Under the pieces are notes generated by a model. That model was not told the DNA's origin, did not search any database, and was given only the letters and a program-made list of their open reading frames with translations. Position numbers and translations under genes: made by a program. This document shows positions 35,915 to 47,387 of a DNA stretch of 64,000 bases, piece by piece. The first letter of the stretch is position 1. The number at the start of each line of letters is the position of its first letter. The DNA is from Pomphorhynchus laevis. Taxonomy: Eukaryota > Acanthocephala > Palaeacanthocephala > Echinorhynchida > Pomphorhynchidae. The DNA is taken from the NCBI GenBank assembly GCA_012934845.2, contig WNNJ02003482.1:124001-188000 (forward strand). The letters are read 5' to 3'.

Positions 35915-37440
35915 TAAAAAATAAATAAAGATTATGTTAAATAAAACAAAAACCATCAGAAGACATAAAATTTTATCATTCATAAGTTGCATATAATTAT
36001 TCACATCATAATATCTTAAACATATACTTCTGTCTGGTGCGGTCGGGGAAGGGCTCTGGTCCAGAGGAATCTGAACCCCCTCGTCCGACTAGCGCGCGGC
36101 ATTCTGACCAAACCATTCAGGGTCTATCACCACTTAAGATTCTGGTCGAGGCGGACTATGGTCGGTAATCTCGAAACAAGGAGCTTGAGAAACCTTAGTA
36201 TTTGACCTGGGGGACGTCCTCTAGAGAAGAAGACTTATCCTGAGAAAGCCCAAGTACCATCAAGGTTCACTTGGGCTTTCCCAAACAAGGACAGATGTTG
36301 AGCACGTCTCAGAGCCCATCGAGCTCTCTTCAAGATGTTTAAATCTATCCAGGTCAGCTATCGCCGACCAGTTTCCCGTAACGGTGAACCCCAGATATTT
36401 TTTTCGACTCGTGAAGATGGGGAGTGGTTGAGGCTGCAAAATGGAGACAAGTGCAGAGAGCTAGTCTTTTAAGATTCTTTTTTTTTGTTGCAGGGGTGCC
36501 AAGAAAGACTATCACCTGCGATTTTTCAGTGTTTAGAATAAGATTGAATGGGGGGTTTACTGACCTTGTAATTTAAAAAGGAATCGGCTGATGTCTGAGA
36601 CTACATCTTTGCACCTGCGTCCAGAATTGAGCTAACAAGATATAAGATAGGTAAAATAGGGGAACATTGAGGCACACCTGCAGTAGTGTAGAAATGACGT
36701 GTATCAGGGACATCTTCATAAAAGAATTGCTTGGTGTACAGCAATATCTCCACCCTGTTAACAATTCTGGCAGGCAGCCTGAGAAACCTAGGAGAGGAGA
36801 TAACGAAGGGAATTGAAATGCGGTCAAATGCAGCAGGAAAATAAAATACCGCCACAGCAAGCTGATAACTGCAATCTGACAAAACTGATGCACCTCACCA
36901 ATTGCTAAATGGACCGCGTGCTTTTTGACAATCCAATGAAAATTCGGTGGGATTAAGTTACGCCTACTAAAATGATCGCGGATTCTACGCTCAAACGGTT
37001 TTCGTAGATGGAGATTAAAAAATTTTGAATTTATATGGGCCGCAAATCTTTCAGACATGAAACCGATTTTTTCTTTGGTAAAAAATATAGATCGTCAACA
37101 TCTGATGCCGGCTACATCGGTGATGAGGTTAAAATCATTGTGACGGCTACTTATCTTCTTTGATCAGCTGTCAAAAGCTGACAAAACTTGAGAAGAGTGT
37201 AGAGCGACGGATTTTGAGGTGCCTGAAGGGGACCCCATGAGTTAAGGATATCCGTAACAGATAAGTCCCTGCTTCTGAAGTAAACCCAAGACGGGATTGA
37301 CTGGGGATAAAGTGTGGCTCCATAATTATGAAGGTTAGTGACTCCTTCAAAACTCTGTCAAGCCCTATCCTACCGATCCAATCCAAACCTCTCTCCCTCC
37401 AACAGGCAAACTTCTCCTTCTTGAATTCAAGAAGCTGACA
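35915..37440 (-). mobile_element. LINE-A fragment A4 (RT to 3' end, minus)
   Basis: On the minus strand it starts at FKKEKFACWRERGLDWIGRI (RT upstream region), passes YFPAAFDRISIPFVISS (about 36800) and GVPQCSPILPILYL, and ends in the 3' UTR near 35915. The block from GVPQG to the end is the inverse of A5. Broken by stops and frameshifts, with one small deletion around the YADD region (36600-36630). Confidence 0.85.
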
Positions 37441-38265
37441 GGTGTGCCACAAGGTTCCCCTATTTCACCTGTCTTATATTTTGCTAGCTCCATTTTTATT
37501 TTTAAGACATTAAAACGTAATCAACATCTCGTGGTGTATGCTGATGATACAACAACCCGGTTATATGGACGCAGGTGCAAAGATGTAGTCTCAGACATAA
37601 ACCGATTCTTTTTAAAATTAAAAGATCAGTTAATCCCAATTCAATCTTATTCCAAACACAGAAAAATCGCAGGTGAGTCTTTCTTGGCACCCCTGCAACA
37701 AAAAAAACTAAAGATACTAGCTCTCTGCAATCTCCTCCATTTTGCAGCCTCAACCACTGCCCATCTTCACGAGTCGAAAAAAATTTGGGGTTCAACGTTA
37801 CGGTGAACTGGTCGGAGATAGCTGACTGGATAAATTTAAACTTATCTTAAAGAGAGCTCGATGGGCTCTGAGACGGGCTAAGCATCTGTCATTGAATGGG
37901 AAAGCCCAAGTGGGCATTTAAGGTACTTGGGATATCTCAGGATAAGTCTTTTTCTCTAGAGGACGTTCTCCAAAGCAAATACTAAGGTTTCTCAAGCTCC
38001 TTATCTCGTGATTACCGACCATAGTCCGCCTCTACTGAACTCTTAGGGGTGGTAGACAACGAATGATTCAGTTAGAAGGCCGCGCGCTGGTCGGACTAGG
38101 GAGCTCAGATCTCTCTGAATCTGAGGCCGTGTAGGGGTATAAGAAGACAGAAGTATAAGAGATTATGATGTGAAGAATTAAATGCAACTTATGAATGCTA
38201 TAATTTTGACTTCTGATGGTTTTTGTTTTATTTAATAAAATCTTTATTTATAAATTTTTTAGGAA
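37441..38265 (+). mobile_element. LINE-A fragment A5 (RT motif B to 3' end, plus)
   Basis: Begins abruptly inside RT at GVPQGSPISPVLYFASS with no bases between it and A4, then YADDTTTRLYGRRCKDVVSD and the conserved FNVTVNW region. It ends in a 3' UTR that matches A4's 3' UTR in inverted orientation (landmarks ttctgatggtttttgtttta). Confidence 0.88.
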
Positions 38266-38578
38266 AATCATTCAAAAATACCAGTTTTTTAAATTTCGAT
38301 TCCTCCATTGCCGCACGTTACAGGTTTGTAATCTTTGAATCAATATACTGTTCGTATTAAATGCTCTGATTATCAGATACCGCTTAACATTTTCGATATA
38401 GATATTCTTGAAAGTTGCATGCCCTGCACAATATTAAGCATATGATGAGTAGTTTGCTTAAACCTCAGTGTAAATAAATAAAGACTTTATTAAATACACC
38501 AAAATATAGCATGCAAGAATAAAAAAGGTAGGCCATAACCAACTCAGATAAAAAATTACAGAATTTTCCTTCGTTTTT

Positions 38579-39990
38579 TCATCTACCTTCCTCTTTCATG
38601 GCCTCAAATCCAGAGGATCTGAGCCCCCCCCACCGATCCAACACGCCGCGTTCCAACTGAACAACCCGGGGTCTCTCACCCCGAAGAATCCAATCGGCGC
38701 GGACTATGCTGGGTAAACGAGAAACGAAGAGCTTAAGCAACAATAGCCTTTGCTCTGGGGGACGACCTCTTGAAAAGAAGACTAATCCCGAGATAGACCT
38801 AGTGCCCCGAAGGCGCACCTGGGCTTTCCCTTTTTACACCTGCGTCCAGTGAACAGGGCTGTGGTGTCATCATCGTACACCACTAGACGTTGTTCGCGTT
38901 TAAATATTTTGAATAGTTTAATAGAGGCAGCAAGATATAAGATAGGAGAAAGTTGGGAACCTTAAAGTACACCCGTAATTGGGTAGAACTGACGCGCATC
39001 AGATTCGTCTTCATAGTAAAATCGCTTGGTATACAGCATGATCTCCACTCTGTTCACAATTCTCGCAGGCAACCCGAGGGACTTGAGAGAAGAGATCACG
39101 AGGAGAATGGAGATACGGTCAAATGCAGCAGAAAAGTCGAGGAAAACAGCCACAACTAGGCAATGGTTATTATCTCTACAAAACTGCTCCACCATACCAA
39201 ATGCTGAATGGACCGAGCGACCTTTGACGAACCCTTGAAAACCTGGTAGGATCAAATTACGCCTATTTAAATAGCCACAGAGTTTACGCGCAAGCGCTTT
39301 TTCGTAAATCGACACGAGGGCATTATGAATTGAAATTGGTCGAAGATCTTTAGGACATGAGCAGGATTTTTTCTTAGGAAGAAAAACACGCTTACTAATA
39401 TTGATGCCTGCTACATCGGATGGGGAGGCTAAAAGCATTGTGACGGCCACCTCTATTCTCTGAGCAGCTGTCAAAAGCTGACAGACCCGAGAAAAAAGTG
39501 GAGCGACGGATTTGGAGGTGCCAGGGAGTGGACCCCAGGAGTTAAGGATATCCGTAACAGATAGATCCCTACTCCTGAAGTTACACCAAGGCGGGATTGG
39601 TTGAGGTGATTGAGTGGCTCCATGGTTGTGTAGGGCTAGTGACTCCATCAAAACGTTATCAAGGCCACATTACCTATCCAACCCAATGCTCTATCCTTCC
39701 AGCAAACAAACTTCTCCTTCTTGAAAATCTTCCAAAAGGAAGACTGTGAAGGGTTAAGACGAGCAATACTCGCCCTATCCCTACTCAGCTGGAACCGATA
39801 TCTAGTGCTCCAGTATTCATTCGAGAGAGCCTGTCTGGCGGAAACAGAGAGATTAGGGATCTTACGCAGTTTCGCTTGAACCTTGAGTTTCGTCGGAGTG
39901 GGATTGTATATACGACCTTTATAGGTAGTCGATAAAATTGCGGTAGCTTGCGTAAAGAGGTAGGTATTAAATTCGGTCAGACTCTCATTT
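38579..39990 (-). pseudogene. LINE-A2 reverse transcriptase
   Basis: The longest open stretch is 39651-38962 (229 codons): DILNSWGPLPGTSKSVAP, VFLPKKKSCSCPKDLRPISI, FVKGRSVHSAFGMVEQFC, VAVFLDFSAAFDRISI and YTKRFYYEDESDARQFYPIT. A frame change then precedes SPILYLAASIKLFKIFKREQ and the YDDD box (38880-38850). After the internal deletion the C-terminal part is open at 38818-38579 (LPSIVRADWILRGERPRVVQ). Confidence 0.88.
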
Positions 39991-40079
39991 CCTATTCTGG
40001 GAAAGAGTTGGATAGCCGCTTGAAAGAAGGCTACTCTAATCGGTGCAAAGTGAAACGCCTTCGAAGCAACGTATCTTCC

Positions 40080-40731
40080 TCAATTCTTTAACGAATTAGG
40101 TCATGAGAGGTGTACAATTGAATGCGCGACTACTCCGTGCAGAGGAGTTTCAACAGCCACTTCGAGTGAAGCAGTAAAATGTCGAGGATTGAATTTGTTG
40201 ATATGCAATGAAAGATAGGGGAAGGTGGTTTGTGAATAAGATAACCGTTTCTAGCTCTGCGAAGTGCTGCATTGATCCAACGACCAGTTCCATCGTTGAA
40301 ATCTCTAAGTATCATGTCGTAGCCGCTGTCGATAATACTGTCCAGGGTGGCACGGTTCTAATGTATCACCCAAGGACGGATGTAGACATTGGCTAGACTG
40401 AGGCGTTTACCGTTCTTACAGAGTGAAACTACTAAACAAGACATGGCTGGACATGAATAGTTTAATAGGAGGGAGGACCTTAAAGAGCACTTAATTAAGG
40501 TCAAGAGTCCTTGAGATGAAGAGGAGTGAGGAGGAGTTATGTACGGAATATAGTGGAAACAAATGTGCTTTGGGAATAATCGAGTAATGTCCTGGGGAAG
40601 ACGGATAGACCGCGTCTCCTGAAGGACTATAACATCTGCATCTCTACCAGATAGAAGTCTAAGGGTAGAAACAACTCCCGAATTCCACTAAAGGATATTC
40701 AGTGAAAAAGGTTCACGAGTACTCTGCATTG
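40080..40731 (-). pseudogene. LINE-A2 endonuclease, broken
   Basis: ATG at about 40731 (MQSTREPFSLNIL) followed by an early stop at the WNSGG motif. LRDFNDGTGRWINAALRRAR (40315-40250) retains most of the catalytic loop. The downstream end has the same TTCGTTAA stop as A3. Confidence 0.8.
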
Positions 40732-40904
40732 TGATGGATTCGTTGGATTGGGGGGGGGATTGCCTACCTGGACAGCGCTAGGTGTAGGAAGGTTTCCCTT
40801 TTCGCCACCAGCTCTGTCCAGAGTAGGTACTTGCCCCTGGGCAGCATCTTCATTTCCCGTGATGAAGGCCTTTACGGACTTAGACTTGAGCAATTTGCCA
40901 ACCT

Positions 40905-41938
40905 TCAATGGAGGCACGGTGTGGGCCGAAGCCCCCGTTTCTTTGATACTGGAATCGTTGAAGGAGGGAACGTAGGAGTTGAATATAACAGAGCAAAATT
41001 ACTTGTGAGGAGCTGCTCCATTTGTCTCAACATAGATTGTTTTTGAGCGTCGAGAAGATGTTTGATGTCCTTGTCTGACATTCTACCACTGGTATCTGCA
41101 TAGCTGCCAGGAGTTTTTATTGTCGGTGAATTACAGAATTTTATCCGATAGGCCTTAAAGGCCTCACACCTCCTAGACCAGGATGGATGCGGACCATTAC
41201 AGTTTACACATCGCGGGGTGAGGAACACTGACCCCCGATGTCTATAAATTTTTTGGAAGAGCAAAATCCACAAATCTTCTCTTCCTTGCACATTGAGGCC
41301 CAGTGCCCCCATCCATGACAGAGATTGCAGTGGGGGAACGTAAAGTCATCGTTAGAGATTAGAAGAAATTTCAAATTAAAACCCATGAATGGGTTACATA
41401 ATGTTTTAGACAATCTCTCGGCAATTTCGGTGGGCGCCGAGACAAAACCAATAGGAATAGAATTCCCAATCTTCCCCTTAACGGGGCGAAAATTGGATAC
41501 TTTAAAGTATAATTGAAGAGCGTTAATGTCTGTTTGCTCCAGGTGATGAGGAAGATTAGTTATTTTTAATAAAGCCATGATGGGCTTAGACGTTAGGCTA
41601 CCAAACTTGGTGAGATTTTGATCAAAGAATTCTTGGTATGCATTTGCCAATTCTGAGGTGGCAAATGAAATTTTGATCTCCGTTTCGTAATACCTAACCG
41701 AGTTAAACAGTATTCTGTTACGGAACTGTTCTGCAAAAGTACGCAAGAAAAAATTGTATAATTGGTGCATTTCTATAGGCTCTGAGAGTTTTATAATTAT
41801 GAGATTTCTCAGCTTGGGTACGAGGGGAAGTACCCCCTTGCCATCATAATCATAGGATAACAAAGCACTCACCTTTGGTGTAGATATAGTCAACATTTCC
41901 TTAGAATTACCTGAATTTTGATCCATTTGTGTTACCAT
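40905..41938 (-). pseudogene. LINE-A2 ORF1 (gag-like, three cysteine knuckles)
   Basis: A 244-codon frame (41938-41204) starts MVTQMDQNSGNSKEML and covers the RRM-like region (LPLVPKLRNLIIIKLSEPIE; KITNLPHHLEQ) to knuckle 1 (CNLCHGWGHWASMC) and knuckle 2 (CGFCSSKKF). A frame change near 41230-41310 leads into 41312-40905, with CVNCNGPHPSWSRRC as knuckle 3 and a C-terminal segment with PPSTIPVSKKR. This is the best-preserved ORF1 in the window. It binds and packages element RNA in related LINEs. Confidence 0.85.
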
Positions 41939-41960
41939 GTTGTTGCTTGTCGTTGCGAGT

Positions 41961-42180
41961 TAAAATGTTAGTTTTTTGCGGTTCTAAACTATTTTGAATT
42001 CTAATTATTTCCTGCGAAAAAAATGGAAACACTATTTCTTGGTCAAGTGCATACAAACGTATTAATGTAAAATGTTTTTTAAAAATATTTTTTTTTCACC
42101 AAAAAAACAATGAATACGAACAAGCGTGTCGGAGGAACAAAGGATTGTAAAAAAACAGTTTTCCAGTCAATTTTCTAGAA
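41961..42180. other. Spacer between head-to-head LINE-A copies
   Basis: About 200 bp between the 5' ends of A2 and A3, A-rich, without recognisable features. Part of it may be 5' UTR of either copy. Confidence 0.5.
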
Positions 42181-42455
42181 AAAACAATGGAAAAAGACAA
42201 AATACAGGTAAATCAAAAAGCCTATGGAAAGGCATTTATTATTTAACTTCTTCCTACGGCCGTTTACAGAGCAACTATCAAACAGAGTCATTTTTAACTC
42301 GGTAAACTATACGAAACTGAACAAAGTATTTAGTTTACGACCTCAGACCTCTTAAAGGGTAAGTTAAATACTTCGAATCTTCACTGTCGGAGTATGGGTC
42401 CATATACTCTAAACCCATACTTGCCACGCTAAAAGTATCTAACCTCCCAAGTCAA

Positions 42456-43126
42456 ATGGAAGAGAATGATGTCGAGTTGCTAAAAGAAACATACAAAATA
42501 TCGAACTTCCGTTCAAAAATGGGCAAGAGCGGACATCTAATACCAGTTGGATTTTGTTCCGCTTCCCTAGAGCGGGCTGAGTTGCTGGCTAATTCAGTTT
42601 GTAATCCCTTCATGGGATTAAATCTCAGATTTACTATCATCGACAAAGAAGAGTTTACATATCCGCACTGCAGCCGGTGCCATAAATGGGGGCACTGGGA
42701 CTCCAGCTGCAGTGAGGCATCGACATGTGGGGTGTGTGGCTCCACCCAGTGTCCGGCAATGTTGACAGGAGAAAAATGTGTGGCCCCTCCACTATGCTCT
42801 AACTGTGGGGGAGCCATCCTGCATGGGGCAGAAAATGCAGCCATTTTAAATTATACCGAAGTGGATTTAACAAGTCTGCTGCCCAACAAAAATCTGATAC
42901 CTCTGCAAATGCTGCCACTCGTACGAGGGACGATGACCTCATGCGGGCAATTGATTTACGTATAGAAACAATGTATAAGAAGATGGAAGTTTTAGTATCC
43001 TCTGTTGTTGCCACATTCTGTACTAACCCTACTATTCCATCATCAACGGCAATTCCATCATCCAAAAAGAAGGTGGCTTCGGCTTATCCATCCCCCTATC
43101 AATATTGGAAATCTCCTGAAAAGTAA
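42456..43126 (+). pseudogene. LINE-A3 ORF1 (gag-like), partly open
   Basis: The main frame 42456-42965 reads SNFRSKMGKSGHLIPVGFCS, CNPFMGLNLRFTI, then knuckles CSRCHKWGHWDSSC and CGVCGSTQC and a third Cys cluster (CSNCGGAILHGAENAA). The tail continues in another frame (42941-43126, ending SPEK). Upstream ORF1 sequence to about 42240 is present but broken. By eye under half of residues match A2 in the aligned region, against close to nine in ten for the endonuclease. Confidence 0.82.
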
Positions 43127-43260
43127 AAAAATAAGGGAAAATGAAGATGCTGCTTAGGGGCAAGTATCTGCCCCGTATGGTTCTAGTGACGGGAAAGGGA
43201 AACCTTCCCGTCCCTAGCTCGTTCTAGGTAAGCAATCTCACATCCAACGAATCCATAACA

Positions 43261-43914
43261 ATGCAGAGAACTCGTAAGCCTTTTTCACTCAATATCCATC
43301 AGTGGAATTCGGGAGGTGTTTCTGCCCTTAGATTTCTATCCGGTAGAGATGCAGATGTTATAGTCCTTCAGGAGACGCGGTCTATCCGCCTCCCCCAGGA
43401 CATTACTCGATTTATCCCGAAGCAAATTTGTTCCATCTATACTCCGTACATAACCCCACCTCACTTCTCTTCTTCTCAAGGACTCTTGACCTTAGTTAAG
43501 TGCTCATTAAGATCCTCCATCCTATTAAACTATTCATGTCCAGCCATGTCTTGTTTAGTAGTTTCACTCAGTATGAACGGTAAACGCCTCAGTCTAGCCA
43601 ATATCTACATTCGTCCTGGGGAGATTCACAAGAACCGTGACCTCCTGGATGGTATTATTGACAGCGGCTATGACTTGATACTTGGAGACTTCAACGACAG
43701 AACTGGCCGTTGGATCAACGCAGCACTTCGCAGAGCTAAGAACGCTTATCTTATTCACAAACCACCTTCCCCTACCTTTCATTGCACATCTACAAATTCA
43801 ATCCTCGACATTTTACTGCTTCACTCGTGGTGGTTGTTTAAACCCCTCTGCACGGAGCAGTCGCGCCAGCAATTGATAGTCGCGCCAATCACCTCTTATG
43901 ACCTAATTCGTTAA
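43261..43914 (+). pseudogene. LINE-A3 ORF2 endonuclease domain
   Basis: 217 open codons from ATG: LNIHQWNSGGVSALRFLSGR, DADVIVLQETRSIRLPQD, YIRPGEIHKNRDLLDG and LILGDFNDRTGRWINAALRR. Complete APE-type endonuclease with the catalytic Glu (QET) and DFN motifs. It ends at a TAA where A1 has TGG; A2 has the same TAA. Confidence 0.88.
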
Positions 43915-43959
43915 AGAATTGAGGAAGATACGTTGCTTCGAAGGCGTTTCACTTTGCAC

Positions 43960-45960
43960 CGATTAGAGTAGCCTTCTTTCAAGCGGCTATCCAACTCTTT
44001 CCCAGAATAGGAAATGAGAGTCTGACCGAATTTAATACCTACCTCTTTACGCAAGCTACCGCAATTTTATCGACTACCTATAAAGGTCGTATATACAATC
44101 CCACTCCGACGAAACTCAAGGTCCAAGCGAAACTGCTAACATCCCTAATCTCTCTGTTTCCGCCAGACAGGCTCTCTCGAATGAATACTGGATCACTAGC
44201 TATAGGTTCCAGCTGAGTAGGGATATGACAAGTATTGCTTGTCTTAATCCTTCTCAGTCTTACTTTTGGAAGATTTTCAAGAAGGATAAGTTTGTTTGCT
44301 GGAAGGATAGAGCATTGGGTTGGATAGGGAATGTAGGCCTTAATAAAGTTTTAGAGGAGTCACTAGTCCTACACAACTATAGAGCCGCTCAATCACCTCA
44401 ACCAATCCCGCCTTGGTGTAACTTCAGAAGTAGGGATCTATCTGTTACGGATATCCTTAACTCCTGGGGTCCACTTCCGGGCACTTCCAAATCCGTCGCT
44501 TCACTTTCTTCTCCCGTCTGTCAGCTTTTGACAGTTTATCAAATAAGGGAGTTGGCCGTCGCAATGCTTTTAGCCTCCCCATCCGATGTAGCAGGCATCA
44601 ATATTAGTAAGCGTGTTTTTATTCCTAAGAAAAAATTCTGCTCATGCCCTAAAGATCTGCGACCCATTTCGATTCAAAATGCCCTCGTGTTGATTTACGA
44701 CCATTTAAGTAAGCATAATTTGATCCCTCCGGGTTTTCATGGGTTCGTTAAAAGTCACTCGGTCTATTAAGCAGTTGGTGAGGTAGAGCTGTTTAGTCGG
44801 GATAATAGCCATCGTCTAGTTGTGGCTGTTTTTCTTGACTTTTCTTTTGCATTTGACCGCATTTTTTTTGTGATCTCTTCTCTCATACCCCTCCTGTTGG
44901 CTGCGAGAATTGTGAACAGAGTGGAGATCATGCTGTATACCAAGCGATTTTACTATGAAGACGACTCTGATGCGCGTCAGTTCTACCCTATTACAGGTGT
45001 ACCTCAAGGTTCCCAACTTTCTCCTATCTTATATCTTGCTGCCTCTATTAAACTATTCAAAATATTTAAACGCGAACAACGTCTAGTGGTGTACGATGAT
45101 GACACCACAGCCCTGTTCACTGGACCCAGGTGTAAAGACGTAATCTCTGACATCAGCCGTTTCTTTTCAAGATTAAAAGACCAGCTACAGCAATCTAATC
45201 TTATTCTAAATCTGCAAAATCACAGGTGGTAGTTTTTCATGGCTCCCCTGCAGCGAAGAAAAAACTTAAGAGACTAGCACTCTCTGCGCTCTCCTCTATA
45301 TTTGCCTCTGAACCACTCCCCACCTTTACAAGTCGAGTAAAATACCTGGGGTTCACCGTTACGGTGAACTGGTCGGCGAAAGCTGACCTGGATATACTTA
45401 AACGTATCCTGAAGAAAGCTAGGTGGGCACTGAAACGGGCTCAACATTTGTCATTGAAAGGGAAACCTAAGTGCGCCTTTGGTGCACTTGTGCGCCTTTG
45501 GTGCACTTGTGCGCCTTTGGTGCACTTGTGCGCCTTTGGTGCACTTGTGCGCCTTTGGTGCACTTGTGCGCCTTTGGTGCACTTGTGCGCCTTTGGTGCA
45601 CTTGTGCGCCTTTGGTGCACTTGTGCGCCTTTGGTGCACTTGTGTGCCTTTGGTAATGCACTTGTGCGCGTTTGGTGCACTTGGGCTCAACATCTGTCAT
45701 TAGGAGGGAAAAACCAGGTGCGCCTTTGGGACACCTGGCTATCTCGGGATTAGTCTTCTTTTCAAGAGGACGTCCCCCAGAGCAAAGGCTAAGGTTTCTT
45801 AAGCCTTAGCTTAAGAAAGCTGGTCTCTCGTTTACCCCGCATAGTTCGTTTCGATTGGATTCTTAGTGGGTGAAATACCACGGGTGGTTCAGTCGAAAGG
45901 CGACGTGTTGGATCGGTTGGTAGGCTTAGATCCCCATTGACCTGTGGCCGTAAGAATAAG
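43960..45960 (+). pseudogene. LINE-A3 reverse transcriptase
   Basis: Open blocks at 44225-44770 (SYFWKIFKKDKFVCWKDRAL to FHGFVKSHSVY), 44822-45232 (AVFLDFSFAFDRIFFV, YTKRFYYEDDSDARQFYPIT, GVPQGSQLSPILYLAAS, YDDDTTALFTGPRCKDVIS) and 45226-45753 (FHGSPAAKKKLKRLAL, FTVTVNWSAKADLDILKR). Catalytic box YDDD in place of YADD. The last block is distorted by the minisatellite. Confidence 0.88.
45473..45682 (+). repeat. 19-bp minisatellite inside LINE-A3
   Basis: About 11 copies of gcgcctttggtgcacttgt in near-perfect register, the last two diverged (one has a taat-type insertion). The single-copy ancestor is the GCGCCTTTGGGGCACC palindromic stretch seen once in A1 and A2. The long frames on both strands through it are repeat artefacts. 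Confidence 0.95.
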
Positions 45961-46080
45961 ATGTATCCAGAAGACTACCATGGTTGAATACAATTTTTTA
46001 GTTGTTATTGACTATTGACTGTTCTGATTTGTGTCTCATTTTACCTTTTGGATTTTTAAGAAAACCTTTATTTATTTAAA

Positions 46081-47230
46081 AATGTTTTATCAAAGTTAAA
46101 ACGGATATAAAATCTTTTTATTCGCCCTGTTCGATTCATTGATACATTGAATTTATTGCGACGATGAATTTATTTCATTGAGACAAGTATTTTCGATCGG
46201 ATATGTGTTCGATCACGGATGCCGATTATCAACTCTGACAACTACACATTTACCGCTCAATTTGAAAGCTGAAAATGACGAGAAAGCTTAACATGTTCTT
46301 GAACATGTATTTTTTACTAATGAGCCCTACATCTTTGTCCATTATTGATTTGAAAATAATTCATTAATACCAATTGAATCCATACACAATTTGATGCATG
46401 GCAACAATATCAAGTATTAGAACTTAAGGTTCAATAGAGTTAAACCCAAGTTCTGAAATCGAACTTCATATAGAAAGCTACTCAATCGTCTACATAACTT
46501 TGAAATAAAATATAAATAATATATAATAATATAAAAATATTAAATATACTATTTAATATTATAATATATTTATATAATATATTTATTATATTTATATAAT
46601 ATATATAATATATTTATATTATAAATATATAATATTTAACCAATATGTAACGATAATATTAGAAACATTATAAAAACTGAATGCAATTGCAAAAATCTTA
46701 ATTTTGATAAAAATAAATGAAAAATATGTGTACTCATAATCTAGATTAATTGAAAATAGTGAATTAAGGAAAATGCTATCAAAAGGATATAAATATTTTT
46801 TAAATAATTTTATTTATTATTTCATATAACACAAACTGTTTTCTTAATTTAATATCTGATTAATCCTATGGATTATCTGCATATGTTATACTTCTGCATC
46901 GATGTGAAAACTCTTTGCTCCCCACGGAATGAAAATCTGAGTTGTGTATGTCGACGTTTCATTAGACGTTGGCTTCCCACGTGACGACCGAAAACCTCGA
47001 AGGCATAAGGATGCCAAACGGCAAAAGGCAAAACTGATCTTCCGTGTCAAAGCGCATAATATCAGACTATGTTTTTGTTACTGATTTTGTTGATTACAGC
47101 TAATTTATTCGTATTAATACTGACAGTGAACTCTGTCCCTTGCCCCAGAAGCAGAGAATACTAGCGGAATAAAACCCACGTTCGACCATGACAACTCGTT
47201 CTTCGTATTTCCAATTTTTGCGGGTATCAG
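46081..47230. other. Non-coding DNA, with a GC-richer block at 46910-47200
   Basis: 46500-46640 is simple AT sequence. 46910-47200 is distinctly richer in G+C (for example ttggcttcccacgtgacgac) and directly precedes the Penelope-like RT, so it may be its 5' leader. No gene recognised. Confidence 0.45.
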
Positions 47231-47387
47231 GAAGGTTATAAATATAGATAACAATAACAATAAAATTTACAATTCGTTATATAATAACTTAAATGATTAC
47301 TTTAGTAAGCTGATTAATAGTGAAAGCTCGAATATATCTAAGATAAACATTTGGAAAGATTATATATTTTATAAAATTAAAAATAAA

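Larger units (their letters stand above)
38474..41960 (-). mobile_element. LINE-A copy A2 (near full length, minus)
   Basis: In element order: ORF1 41938-40905, endonuclease 40731-40080, RT about 39990-38579, 3' UTR to about 38474 (AATAAAGTCTTTATTTATT). Compared with A3 it has an internal deletion of ~340 bp near 38838, just after YDDDTTALFTGRRCK. It shares with A3 a stop after the endonuclease and the YDDD box. Its 5' end faces the 5' end of A3 about 200 bp away. Confidence 0.9.
42181..46080 (+). mobile_element. LINE-A copy A3 (near full length, plus)
   Basis: ORF1 42240-43126, endonuclease 43261-43914, RT about 43960-45960, 3' UTR ending AAAACCTTTATTTATTTA near 46080. It is the most complete copy across the endonuclease-RT linker. 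It contains a 19-bp minisatellite and a local duplication (repeated gggctcaacat near 45437 and 45683) in the RT C-terminal part. It faces A2 head to head. Confidence 0.9.

Noticed and set aside
36573-37058. 161-codon minus-strand frame (MSERFAAHINSKFF...)
   Set aside because: It overlaps LINE-A4 RT in the wrong frame for much of its length; a shadow of the degraded RT, not a separate gene.
45441-45753. Long repetitive open frames on both strands (for example His/Lys/Cys-rich minus-strand frames)
   Set aside because: They are translations of the 19-bp minisatellite; a 19-bp period cycles through frames and gives open reading by chance of unit composition.
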